A stretch of 64,000 bases of DNA. It comes from Tritrichomonas foetus (Eukaryota > Parabasalia > Tritrichomonadida > Tritrichomonadidae). Position numbers and translations under genes: made by a program. The notes beneath the pieces are model-generated. The model was given only the letters and a program-made list of their open reading frames with translations. It searched no databases and was not told where the DNA came from. Positions 46,342 through 56,900 of the stretch are shown piece by piece. Within the stretch, counting starts at the first letter, position 1, and each line of letters begins with the position of its first letter. Location: positions 25,583 to 89,582 of the forward strand of contig MLAK01000596.1 in NCBI GenBank assembly GCA_001839685.1. Reading direction: 5' to 3'.

Positions 46342-47073
46342 ATGAATCCCATAGGCTCCTTGAATACGGACCGCAGGGATTTAGACTTTGGCGACAATTC
46401 AGTTTATCCATCTAAGCGCAAAGATGCCCGCAGAGGAAGCCAGTCACTTCGACGCAGCTGGAGTGTCCGCATGAAACAGTTTTTCGGAGTCGCAGACGAC
46501 GACCAAGAAACTTACGTCCCCCCGCCAGTTTTGGAAGGACGAAAAACGCTTATTCTCGACCTCGATGAAACCTTAATTCACTCAGCCGATTACCCACCAC
46601 ATAATTCTGTTCAATATTTTTTAAGTGGTGAGCCATCATTTTACGTATACAAGAGGCCTGGCCTTGACGACTTTTTGCGAATGATAACAGAAAAGTTTGA
46701 CGTATTCATCTTCACATTTGGTGACCGCGAATATGCAGAACCCGTTTTGGACGAGCTATGCCCATTCATAGACAACGATCATAGACTTTATCGCGATTTA
46801 TGTGAAATTAAGTCAGGAAAGCAGGTACGGAAAGATCTTACATTATTTCAAAGATCGAAGAAAGAAATAATTTTAGTTGATGATAATATAAACGCACTTC
46901 ATTTTAACCCTAAAAACACAATACAGATTGAACGATGGCTTGGAATGCCATCTGATCGTGCACTGATCGATTGGCTGCCTCCTATTCTTGATGAATGTGC
47001 TGCTGCAGATGATGTTCGAACTGTCATTACTAGAATACCAAACAAATCAAAGAAAAAGAAATCGAAAAAATAG
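46342..47073 (+). CDS. SCP/FCP1-type phosphatase (CTD phosphatase-like, NIF domain)
   Basis: The protein has 243 residues from the ATG at 46342; 21 further codons upstream begin with TTG. HAD-type phosphatases of this group remove phosphate from Ser residues, classically in the RNA polymerase II tail. The catalytic motif is LILDLDETLIHS, with nucleophile D73 and acid/base D75. The family signatures YKRPGLDDFLRMI, FIFTFGDREYAEPVLDEL and the third motif IILVDDNINALHFNPKNTIQI follow in the right order, so the enzyme should be active. The N-terminal 55 residues are basic and Ser-rich (KRKDARRGSQSLRRSW) and could be a targeting or regulatory region. The C-terminus is a Lys-rich end resembling a nuclear localisation signal. 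No BRCT domain is present, so it is SCP-like rather than FCP1 proper. Confidence 0.88.
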   Translation: MNPIGSLNTDRRDLDFGDNSVYPSKRKDARRGSQSLRRSWSVRMKQFFGVADDDQETYVPPPVLEGRKTLILDLDETLIHSADYPPHNSVQYFLSGEPSFYVYKRPGLDDFLRMITEKFDVFIFTFGDREYAEPVLDELCPFIDNDHRLYRDLCEIKSGKQVRKDLTLFQRSKKEIILVDDNINALHFNPKNTIQIERWLGMPSDRALIDWLPPILDECAAADDVRTVITRIPNKSKKKKSKK

Positions 47074-48035
47074 TTTTTGAAAAAATAGGCTGTTTTTTGT
47101 TAATTACTAAAATTTTAAGAATATCCAATCTAGTAACTATTCCTATTTACTATGTTTATAGTTTATATATAATTAGTATATTTTTTGTCAATCAAAAATT
47201 GTCAGGAATTTGAAGCGAAACTCTATTTCGTTTCGAAATCGCTTTTACTTCCATTGAAAAATAAAGGATTAAAATACTAACATGATTTCATGAGTGTTTT
47301 CCTAATTTTTCATTTTCTATTAATCACTCCGATCGATAATGATTTCATTTTAATTATTTTGGAAATAAAAATTTACAAAAACTGGTATTCAAATTTTACA
47401 ATCATAATAAACATGATATTTAATATTAAAGTGGGTAGCGTTATTTCCGATAATAAAACGCAGATAATATGGATCTCAAGCAACGTTGGGAACGGTTGAG
47501 GCCAAATAGTGGCTAAATCAAACTGAAAAAAGAAGCTTCCAATTCTATGAAATTGATCCTAGCGATGATTGTAAATTTGTAATAAATTTCCAATGTAGTT
47601 TTCCAGAATTAATTTTGGCGATCAGCAACCATTGCTCAGGAATGTTCCGCTATTCTCCGATTTTTTACCGGAATGACATAATTTTTCAATTAACTTATTG
47701 AATTTCATTTACGATGAAAATTTTGATAGATAATGATTATTCATCGATCAATAATCCCCTCAAAAGCGGTTGATTCAAAAAGATAAATTCTAAGGTTTCC
47801 GTATAATCAACTCTGAATTAATAATTTTATACAATTTCCCCGTTAAATTTCACTTTTTAATTACTTTATATGGCTAACCTTGTCATAAAATCCAAAACTA
47901 TTTTTCAGAAAAAGTTTAGTAACTCATTCGCAGTTTAACCCCCTTTGAAAATCTAAATTGAACATTTAAATTTTTCTTTATATAAAATATATTCAAAAAC
48001 TTATCACTAAAATTTTAATTCATTTTTTTCGAAAC
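47074..48035. other. 0.96-kb spacer
   Basis: AT-rich, no gene seen. A GC-richer stretch near 47455-47515 contains CAACGTTG, AACGGTTG (Myb-type core) and a weak GGCCA/TGGCT hairpin. The initiator of the next gene is at 48020-48024. Confidence 0.5.
48020..48024 (+). promoter_or_regulatory. Initiator-like TCATT
   Basis: The putative +1 A is at 48022, 14 nt before the ATG at 48036. Confidence 0.5.
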
Positions 48036-48701
48036 ATGAGCGCGAATTTGGTAATCAGGGCACAATGGTCTTGGGGAGACTCAAAGATAATAAAAACCAA
48101 AAGAGATTGTGTCATTTGTGAAGCACTTAAGCAAGAAGGGTTTGAAGAAATGGAGGGAAACAGATTAATCATTGCATTCAAAGGAAAGATCATTGATTCG
48201 GCTTTTACATTTGATTACTACTCAATACAAAATGGAGCACGTTTAGTAATGGCATTAAAGAAGATTCCATCCAAAACGAAAACATTGCATTTCTTGGAAA
48301 AGTTGAACAAGAAAGATAGCTTTAATGACCTTGATGTGAATTTGTACATGTATGATAATCAGCATGATGAATCCAAACGGCTGCAAGCAAGAAGAGACGA
48401 AATTGCAAGATTAACAGATTTGAATTTTGCGAATTGGGAAACGATGAGAGAATTTCCGGTAATCATGAATGAAATTCTTAGTTTACAAGAACAAAAGAGT
48501 ATGAATACTTTGGATCCTGTTGATTTCTTTCAAACAGATGTATCTTATCCAAAATGCATTCAAGAAGATCCACTTCCCAATTTCCTCAATGATGATTTTG
48601 TAAGTTCAAATGGTGTCTTAACAAATAACATTGATTTTGGTGTGTTCATTAATTCAGAAGCCAAAATTGGAAATAGCGAAATTTTTGAAAAGAAACCATA
48701 A
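48036..48701 (+). CDS. Protein with N-terminal ubiquitin-like fold
   Basis: The protein has 221 residues. The first 75 read as a ubiquitin-like beta-grasp: a strand (NLVIRAQW), a helix (CVICEALKQEGF), the segment RLIIAFKGKIIDSAFTFDYYSIQNGARLVMALK, which parallels the qrLif.Gk.L.d..tl..y.iq.gs.i.lvl block of ubiquitin. There is no di-Gly end, so it is a ubiquitin-like domain within a longer protein, not a modifier. The remaining 145 residues are acidic and helical then extended, with no recognised domain; short motifs (DPVDFF, PLPNFLNDDF) are of linear-peptide type. UBL domains often dock proteins to the proteasome or ubiquitin enzymes, but no partner can be named. TCATT lies 14 nt before the ATG. 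Confidence 0.6.
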   Translation: MSANLVIRAQWSWGDSKIIKTKRDCVICEALKQEGFEEMEGNRLIIAFKGKIIDSAFTFDYYSIQNGARLVMALKKIPSKTKTLHFLEKLNKKDSFNDLDVNLYMYDNQHDESKRLQARRDEIARLTDLNFANWETMREFPVIMNEILSLQEQKSMNTLDPVDFFQTDVSYPKCIQEDPLPNFLNDDFVSSNGVLTNNIDFGVFINSEAKIGNSEIFEKKP

Positions 48702-49307
48702 ACTTGATTGAATATTCAACAAGGGAAGTCATAGAATGTACTTTCATCCTTTGATGTTTCCAATCCCTATTTTCTTTTGTCTTTCTTAAATGCGGCTCAT
48801 TCTTTACTTTATTTTATATTTTATATTTTGTTTCTTTCATTGATCATGCTGTAATTTGAATGTTACTTCAATTATCCACTTTTTGATTGATTGTTATTCA
48901 AATTGATATTATTTGTAACAAAATCTACCCCAACGGCAATTATTTTTTGTATGTAATCTTTCTTTGAGCTCTCGTTCATTTGGTAGTTGATTTTACCAAG
49001 TTTCTTGAAGTAATATCTTTTCCGGAATTTTAGCGTCTTTTCCGATTGTTTTCGTTTGATGATTTCCACTAGTTTCTTATGATATTTAGTTATAATTTAA
49101 TACAACATATATTATTTAGATAAAACATTCCGAAAATAATTGAAGTGTAAAGAGATATTGATCGATAATTATGACGCGGTATCATTCAATTTTTCAAAGT
49201 CAATTTGAAGATGCATCAGTTTAGGTTGATTAAAAAGGTGAATATGTGGTGCTATTTTCAGAAATTTTTTCAAAGAAATTTATGTACGTTTAACAAGATA
49301 TTTAAAT
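48702..49307. other. AT-rich spacer
   Basis: No gene seen; a minus-strand frame at 48872-49069 begins with GTG and has no coding character. The ACGTTTAAC element of the NEK-like gene lies at 49286-49294. Confidence 0.5.
49286..49294 (+). promoter_or_regulatory. ACGTTTAAC element
   Basis: This ends 13 nt before the ATG at 49308. The identical 9-mer precedes the coiled-coil gene at 12064. Confidence 0.4.
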
Positions 49308-50564
49308 ATGAGAAACTTAAATTTAAAGGGCTTCACCGAAATAAAGCAAATTGGGCACGGTTCTTATGGAAGTGTTTTCAAAGCAAGACGACATAGTGAT
49401 AACGTTGCATACGCAGTCAAAGCAGTTAACTTAAATCATTTTAATCAGAAAGAGATTCAAGACTCGCTGAATGAAATTAGATTAATGGCGTCATTTACAT
49501 CACCATTTATTATCAGATTTTATGAAGCATTTTGCGATAATAAGCGATTGTGTATTGTGACCGAATATGCGCGGCTTGGTGACCTAGCCCATTTAATTGA
49601 AAGGAGGAAACGGAAAAACAAACCATTTACAGAGGATCAAATATGGTGTTACTTTCTTCAAATGCTTGAAGGACTTAATGTTCTCCATTCGAGCGGTGTC
49701 ATTCATCGCGACTTGAAAAGTGCCAATATCTTAATATCAGCACCCGATTTAATCAAAATTGGTGATCTTGGAATTTCAACAGTCCTTCAGACAACACAAC
49801 TTGCTAAAACGCAAATAGGAACACCACTTTATTTGGCGCCAGAAGTCTGGAAGAAGAGACCATATAATCAAAAATGCGATATTTGGTCACTGGGTGTTCT
49901 ACTTTATGAAATGATGACTTTCTCTTATCCATTTCCTGGAAGAAGTAACTCCGATATTGCACATCGTGTATGTCGTGGTAATTACACCATTCCACAAGGA
50001 AAGTATTCAAATGATTTAGTTTCTGTTCTGAGAAGACTTCTTCAAGTTAATCCAGTTGTAAGACCATCTGTGAAAGATTTGTTGAATATGCAAGTCATTA
50101 AAAACAGGCTGCCAATGTTGGATCCTTTCATTGAAGAAGAAAATTTGATGATGAACGAAAAACTCCTTGATACAATCAAAGTTCCCCAAAACCTGAGAAA
50201 TGTTAATTTACCAATGCCAACATATAATAAGAAGGCTGATATCATTAAACCAATCGAACAGAGATTACATATGAAGAAAGGTGTACCTCTAAAGAAAGAA
50301 ATACACTTGGTTAATTCACCAGAAATGCAAATGATCACAGACTATGATTGGTGGGCACCTACAAAGCCAGGAAATGAAGACCAGGAAGAAGTTGTCGAAG
50401 CTCCAGAGATTCCACTTCGTTCAAAATCAAACCAAGTGAGATCACCAAAAGAAATTCGAAGAAAAGCACCAAGAAGATTTAATGCTCCTGGTGGAGTAGC
50501 TCGTGCAATCGGACAAGAACAAAAAATGAGGAATCCTAGGTTTAAACGCCAGGCTATCCGCTAA
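49308..50564 (+). CDS. NEK-like protein kinase
   Basis: The protein has 418 residues with an apparently active kinase domain at about 8-265. The glycine loop is GHGSYGSV (16-23), VAIK Lys is K38 (YAVKAV), the helix-C Glu lies in LNEIRLM, the catalytic loop is HRDLKSAN (133-140), the metal motif is DLG (153-155) and the APE is at 178-180 after GTPLYL. The DLG variant and GTP.Y(L/M)(A/S)PE(V/L) activation segment, with the CDIWSLG(V)LYEM block, fit the NEK family; NEKs act in mitosis, centrosomes and flagella and are expanded in flagellated protists. The C-terminal 150 residues are unstructured and end in a strongly basic stretch (RRKAPRRFNAPGG). No coiled coil is evident. ACGTTTAAC lies just upstream. 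Confidence 0.85.
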   Translation: MRNLNLKGFTEIKQIGHGSYGSVFKARRHSDNVAYAVKAVNLNHFNQKEIQDSLNEIRLMASFTSPFIIRFYEAFCDNKRLCIVTEYARLGDLAHLIERRKRKNKPFTEDQIWCYFLQMLEGLNVLHSSGVIHRDLKSANILISAPDLIKIGDLGISTVLQTTQLAKTQIGTPLYLAPEVWKKRPYNQKCDIWSLGVLLYEMMTFSYPFPGRSNSDIAHRVCRGNYTIPQGKYSNDLVSVLRRLLQVNPVVRPSVKDLLNMQVIKNRLPMLDPFIEEENLMMNEKLLDTIKVPQNLRNVNLPMPTYNKKADIIKPIEQRLHMKKGVPLKKEIHLVNSPEMQMITDYDWWAPTKPGNEDQEEVVEAPEIPLRSKSNQVRSPKEIRRKAPRRFNAPGGVARAIGQEQKMRNPRFKRQAIR

Positions 50565-50969
50565 TTTTGAATTACTTTGTAAATAGATTTTTTTGTTGAT
50601 GAGCTTTAAAATTGTTAACTATACAGCTCACTATAGACCTGTGAATCTCGATTATATTTGTTTATAAAAGTGTTTAAAATCATATTTCATAACCTTATAT
50701 TTTTTTCTCTGAATCGTCATGGAAAATAAAATGTTGAAATTATATTCATTTGATCCTTATTTTGGATGACATAATTTATGGGCTGTAGTCAATTCACATT
50801 TACCCTCTCTCATAGATATCTAATATTGAAAGTGACTTGTAAGTCATGATATTCACCCTGTTTCAGTCAATGTTTTCAAATATTAAGACAAAAAGGGATT
50901 TTAACTATTGATAAGTTATTTGGCCATAAAAATTTTTGTGAACTTGCTTCCTCTTTAGCTTCACTTATC
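50565..50969. other. Spacer before the ATR gene
   Basis: A 405-bp AT-rich stretch; nothing recognised besides the TCACT initiator at its end. Confidence 0.5.
50961..50965 (+). promoter_or_regulatory. Initiator-like TCACT
   Basis: The putative +1 A is at 50963, 7 nt before the ATR ATG. Confidence 0.5.
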
Positions 50970-53900
50970 ATGACCCAACCGTCAATCTTAAGTTCAGCGA
51001 TTTCTCTCGATGAAGAAAGCCTAAACGCCACAGTCACCAATATTAAATTCTTAATGGAAAAATTTTTCGACAATCTAATGCCTCTCGATGAATCGCTTGA
51101 TCCAATTAACGCTCTATTTTTCGTTTGCGAGAACCAAAGATCAATTTTTCGCGAAAGAAGAGATTCTTTTTATTCTACCATTAACTCGCTTTATTACTAC
51201 ACCATCAAAAAAAAAATGTCGCCTATTTCCCAGAAAAACGCGAACACAGATTACTACAAGTTCTCAAAAACTTACATTAAACTACTTTCATCCATGATTT
51301 TGTGTTTACGAGCAGGTGATTTACATAGTTATATATCGAGTTTTTTACTTACTTTAAAAAATTCAGTAAATAATGAAGATTTTTATTACCCAGCAATTTC
51401 AGGACCACAACAAAGTTATCCTTTTGGTGGTTCTTCAGGAAATGGAGTAATAGCTGAAGTTTTCCTTCAAATTTTGTATAAAGTCATTTCTCATGTAATA
51501 TATGGAGATTTTCAAATACTTGATACTTTATATGACTGCTTACGTTTTAATGAACTTCCAGTTCAATATCTTGCATTAAAGTGTTTGTCAAAAATTCATT
51601 CGCTTTCAGTATCCAATGCTTTTATTAAAATTAGAATTATTCTATTTTATGCCCAAAAAAAACTTCATGAAATAGTGAAAGAATTTCCTAAGTCTGATCA
51701 ATTTGTTGTACGTGCCTTTAAAAATGCATTATCAATTTTCTCAAAAGACACTAAAATATTAATTGGTCGTGATTTATTGGGTTATTTATATTCACTTCCA
51801 AATATTGCAAATTTAGATTTAATGAATCAAATTTTTGAATTAATAGATTTATTTTTCAAAGCAGATCATGCAGACTGTCATCTTTCTGCATCTATTTTTC
51901 TTCGTACTTTTAAAATATATCATGAAAATAAAATGTTCATTAAATTATGTAGAAAAATATCAGATATCGACATAAACTTTCGAAATGAATTAAAAAAGAA
52001 ATATGGTGATGATGAAAGTGTGAGTCACTCGTTAATTAAAGTAATACCTGACTTTGTAACAGTTTTACATGGTCTGTCAAAGCCTGGACGGTTTTCCTGT
52101 CCAATTTTTTATAAAATATTTGCAACTTTAGGAGAATTATCCAATGAAGACCTAGAAAAATCAATTGAAAAAATTCCCTCCTATTCAGAAATCGTTGAAT
52201 GGCTTTCTGAAAGCATTTTAAACACCTCTCTTCCAGATAAAGAATTATTGAAACCATTAATGAAATTTGCTGGAGATGCGATCATGGAAAAATTATTGTG
52301 TTATGATTTGGATACTATTTATGATGTTTTATTTTACAATACTACGCAATTAAAAGGCAAATATACCCTTTTGCCTAACATTCAAGAACAAATTATAACG
52401 AAAGCCCTTGAAAAACAACCTTATCCACTTCTTTCCTATTTTGCATTATTGCTTAGAGAAGATAGGCTCATAAGCATTTTAAAATCAACTGCAAATGACT
52501 TAGAATCATACAAACATAAAACTTATATTGATGCATTAGCTTCAATTTTCCATGAAAAAGTGAATGAAATCATTCCAAATGATATTGTTTTAAGATTAAT
52601 GAACGAAAAGCAATTCAAGAGTATTCAAATTTTAGCAAATAAAGAAGCAACTAGCCAACTTTTTCTTGAACAAATTCTAAAAATTATGGAATCAGATACT
52701 GATTTCAATGTTGCTTCCGCCTTTTCTTTATTGAAAACCATCCCATTTGATAAACTAAATGATATAATTAATTTAAATAGGTTCATGTTTGCAAAAGCTT
52801 TCTTTGATCTCTCGAGGAAATCTGATACACTTGATAAATTTGACATTTATGCTGATCGATTTAAATGCATCTCGAATACAGTTGGACTTTCATTACCTGA
52901 CATAAATCGAAGTTTGATTCCGATTTTAATAAGTGAAAAAGATAACAAATCGATTGATGATTACATAGCTAAAATTCTACCAGAAAAACGGAAGCATAAA
53001 GAATACAAAAAGGAAATGATTCTTGATGCTATAGCTGATTCATTCTCATATCTTTTGTCATATTGTGAACCAAAAGAAAGAAAAGATTGTTTTATTCGTC
53101 TCCAAGAATTAACCAATACTCCTCCTTTTTTACTAGCCAGTAATTGTATTACTAAATTGGCATTTTATTTGTTGTTGTATCTTGGTCATCCGAATTCTAT
53201 GATTAAACAACGAGCTAAGGATGGAATTGTTTTGATTGCAAAAGTAATGAACCAAGATTTAAAAAACGAAAATCGTCCGGAAATTATTTTGAGTGAATTT
53301 TGGAAAAATTATTTCATGAGTACAATGCATCATTTTTCTGTAACATTGAATGAAAAAAATAACTCCAATAAGTTGATGGTTATTAATTCTTTGATTTCAA
53401 GTTTAAAATATCTTGCACCAAATCTTAATAAAATTTATCCAAAATTGACTTCTGTCGTTGATATGGCTATCCAAAACCCAAAATTATGTGAATTATGTAT
53501 TCGATTTTGGAAAAAATTCTTTGAATTTGATATTGATAAAGATACTTTGAAGCATTTATTTGGACATGTTATTTCACAAGTTGTCCCATATTATTGTGAT
53601 TACAAAGAATATGTTAAGAAAATTTTGTATAATTTAATTATTAAAAATTTGGAAAATACCAGAGAATTCTTTCCAGAAATTGCTACAATTTCAATATTTA
53701 GTGAATATGAAGAATTAGAAAAGTTTAACATTGCATTAAAACAAGAGCATAAAAAGTTAGATTGGAATCATCAAATTAAAATGCTAATAAATCAACTTGA
53801 TCAAGCCTCTCCGCCATTCCGGAAACAGCTACTCAAACAGCTTTTAATTCATTTGAAAGAGCATGATTATGAACTCAGCAGTATATCTGATAATTTATTA

Positions 53901-56900
53901 AGCTGCTTATGGAAGATTGCTTCACATGAATCAAATACAGAACTATTGATACTGTGTGGTCGATGTATGGGCATGTTACCTTATGCACAAGATGCAACGC
54001 GCCCAGAAATAGAATTAATTGATCGAAATGATGAAAATGCCCTTATTGTCAGTTTAATTAAAGATTTTTTAGTTAAAGTTCTTGAAGATTCATCAAATGT
54101 TACGCATCATGACCATGCAGCTTTTTCTATTCAAGAACTCTTAAAAAGGCTAACATCAAATGCTCAAGATAAAAATACCAAATCAAGCACAAATAAATTG
54201 GAAATGATTCCTGAAAATATCAGAAATGTTGTTGAACCTTTTCTTTACTCTAAGTTCCAATTTACTTATGTATCACCAAGTGACTGTGAATATAAATCGT
54301 CTTACGACCGGCAAGTTGACTTGACTTCATGGCTTAGCACTTGGACAAGCTCATTATTTACTATTTCTGATCCAAAAAGTGGTTCCAGGATTTTCTATTG
54401 TTTAGAATGCGTTTTGAGGGATTCACCTGCACTTACTCGATTTATTTTACCTTATTTAATTGCGTACAATTCCACCAACAATGTATTTTTAGAAGGAATT
54501 CGATGCGAATGGAAACAAGTTTATAATGATTTAAAGCAACCATCAGACAATAAGGCATCATTGGCTAAAAGTGCAATGCGAATATTTTTCCAAATTTTTG
54601 ATGTATTAAACAGATGGAATATTGCTGCAGGGTCAGTTCATGATCGAGGAAAATGGATATCTTTGAATATTGCAGATGATTATGACCTTGCTGTAGCTGC
54701 TTATGAATGTGAATTGTATCCACGCTCACTGCAACACCTTGAATTTCACATTTACGAAAAAGGAAATAAGAAAGATAATATGAACTTTTTAAATATTATT
54801 TATCAGAAACTTGATGAACCTGATTCGAAACTGGCTTTTAATAAAATTGATAAAAACATAATTGTTGATGAATCATTATCATCAAAAGAAATTATGTATC
54901 TTGATCAAACTCAAGATGAAAGAGATATAATTCCTTACATTTCGGAAATGCTTCGAAATGGCCGCCATGAAAGAGCACTCACTGATTCTCTAGCCCTGAA
55001 ACGAAAACTAATGGAAGATAATGTGAAACTTGATGCAATTATTTCGTCAGCTTCAGTAAGATTAGTGAGATGGGATGAGTTATCTAAAATTGCCGATAAA
55101 GAAATCAAATCTACTGATGATAATGCATCATTAGTTAATATATCTGTGGGAAAACTTCTATATTTCTTAAATAGTTCCAAATATACAGAGTTTAAGAATG
55201 AACTTTTCAGAGTAAGAAGTTATTTAGCGAGAATTTTATCAACTACTTCAATGATTTCTTATCATAAACTTATTCCTATTTTATCCAAATTTCGTGCAAT
55301 TGAAGAAGTTGAAGAATTCAGTAAGAGTTCTGGTTCAAATTTATTCAATTTTAGTGAATGGAATAAACAAACAATTCTTTCTGTTGATGATGCTGAATTC
55401 ATTACTGCTGTACGATGTGCTTTAATCGATATATCGAATTGTAGTGAAATGAAAGGCAACATCTATAAAAATTGGCTTCAATTAGCCAAAATGAACAGAA
55501 AAAGTGAATCTCTCTTTCGTTCTGAAATGTTTTGTGCACGAGCTAAATATTACACCAAATCAACAGAAGAATGTGATATTGAAATGGCTAAAATTTTATA
55601 TGCAAAACAGCATTCTGATCAAGCAATGGCTGTTTTAAAATCCATACAAATTGATTCAAAAGATATTCAAGGAAATATCATATACACTCGTGCAAAATGG
55701 TGTGAAGAAATCAATTCTGAAGATTCTGCTAAAATTATCTCTATGTATCAAAAAAGTGTTAATCTTCAGCATGAAAATATAAAAGAAATGAAAATGAATG
55801 AAATAAATATTCCACAAAATGCATATTTTCGAATGGCTAAAGCTTATTTTTCGTTGGCTGCACTCGCTGATCAAAGAGCTACATCATTTATTCAATTTAT
55901 TGAAGAAACATCTGATTCAAGTGCTCAACAGCAACGTCGTTCAAGGTCAGCAAAATTTTGGAATTCTTCATCACCACAATCAATTGCAATTTTCTTAAAA
56001 GAGCAAATTCCAATGGCACTGGATAACTATTTGAACTGTATAAAATATTCACCACAATATTCATTTGAAGTAGTTCCTAGAATTCTTCTTTTGTTCTTTG
56101 ATGGTGGCAGATATTTCATTCCTGATGTGTCGCGTGGGGCTGCTTTTGATACACTTAGTAAAAATCAAAAGGAGCAAATTCTTCAAGCAATGAAAGAATC
56201 AATGCTGAAAGTTGATGATGTTAGTTCCTTGGTTTGGCAAAATGCAATCACACAATTGATTTCTAGAGTTGATCAACCAAAAGGTTTAGAAGATATTCTC
56301 TTTAAGCTCATTAAAATCAGTGTTGTTGATTATCCTGAACAATCAATTTGGCATTTAATGTCAATCAGTCATTCTAAAGTTCCAACACGATCGCCAAAAT
56401 TCGAGTTTATTTGGGATTATATTCGAAAAAATGTTGATTCTTCATCAGTTATGAGAGAAATAGAAACTATTAAAATGAAACTAACTTCAATTACAACCCA
56501 ATTAATTAATTTGTGTTCTTTGCAAACTGGTTCTTATCGTAAAACAACCAAAGCTAGTACATTGTGTCCAAAACTAGTGTCTGAATTCCGTGATTGTCAC
56601 ATTTTAATGCCACTTTTATCAACTTTAACCACCAATGTGAATGGATATCGTCCAAAAATAAAAATTGATTCAATGGGTGAAGAAATCATCATTTTTCAAT
56701 CATTACAAAAACCAAGGAAAATCATGTTGAATGCTGAAGGTCAATCTTATCATTATCTTTGTAAAAAAGACGATGATTTACGAAAAGATATGCGAATGAT
56801 GGAATTTGCATCATTTATTAATCGTATCCTTGCAAATGACAGACGATGTCGGCAAAGAGACTTAGCTATTGTAACTTATGCTGTTATTTGTCTGAATGAA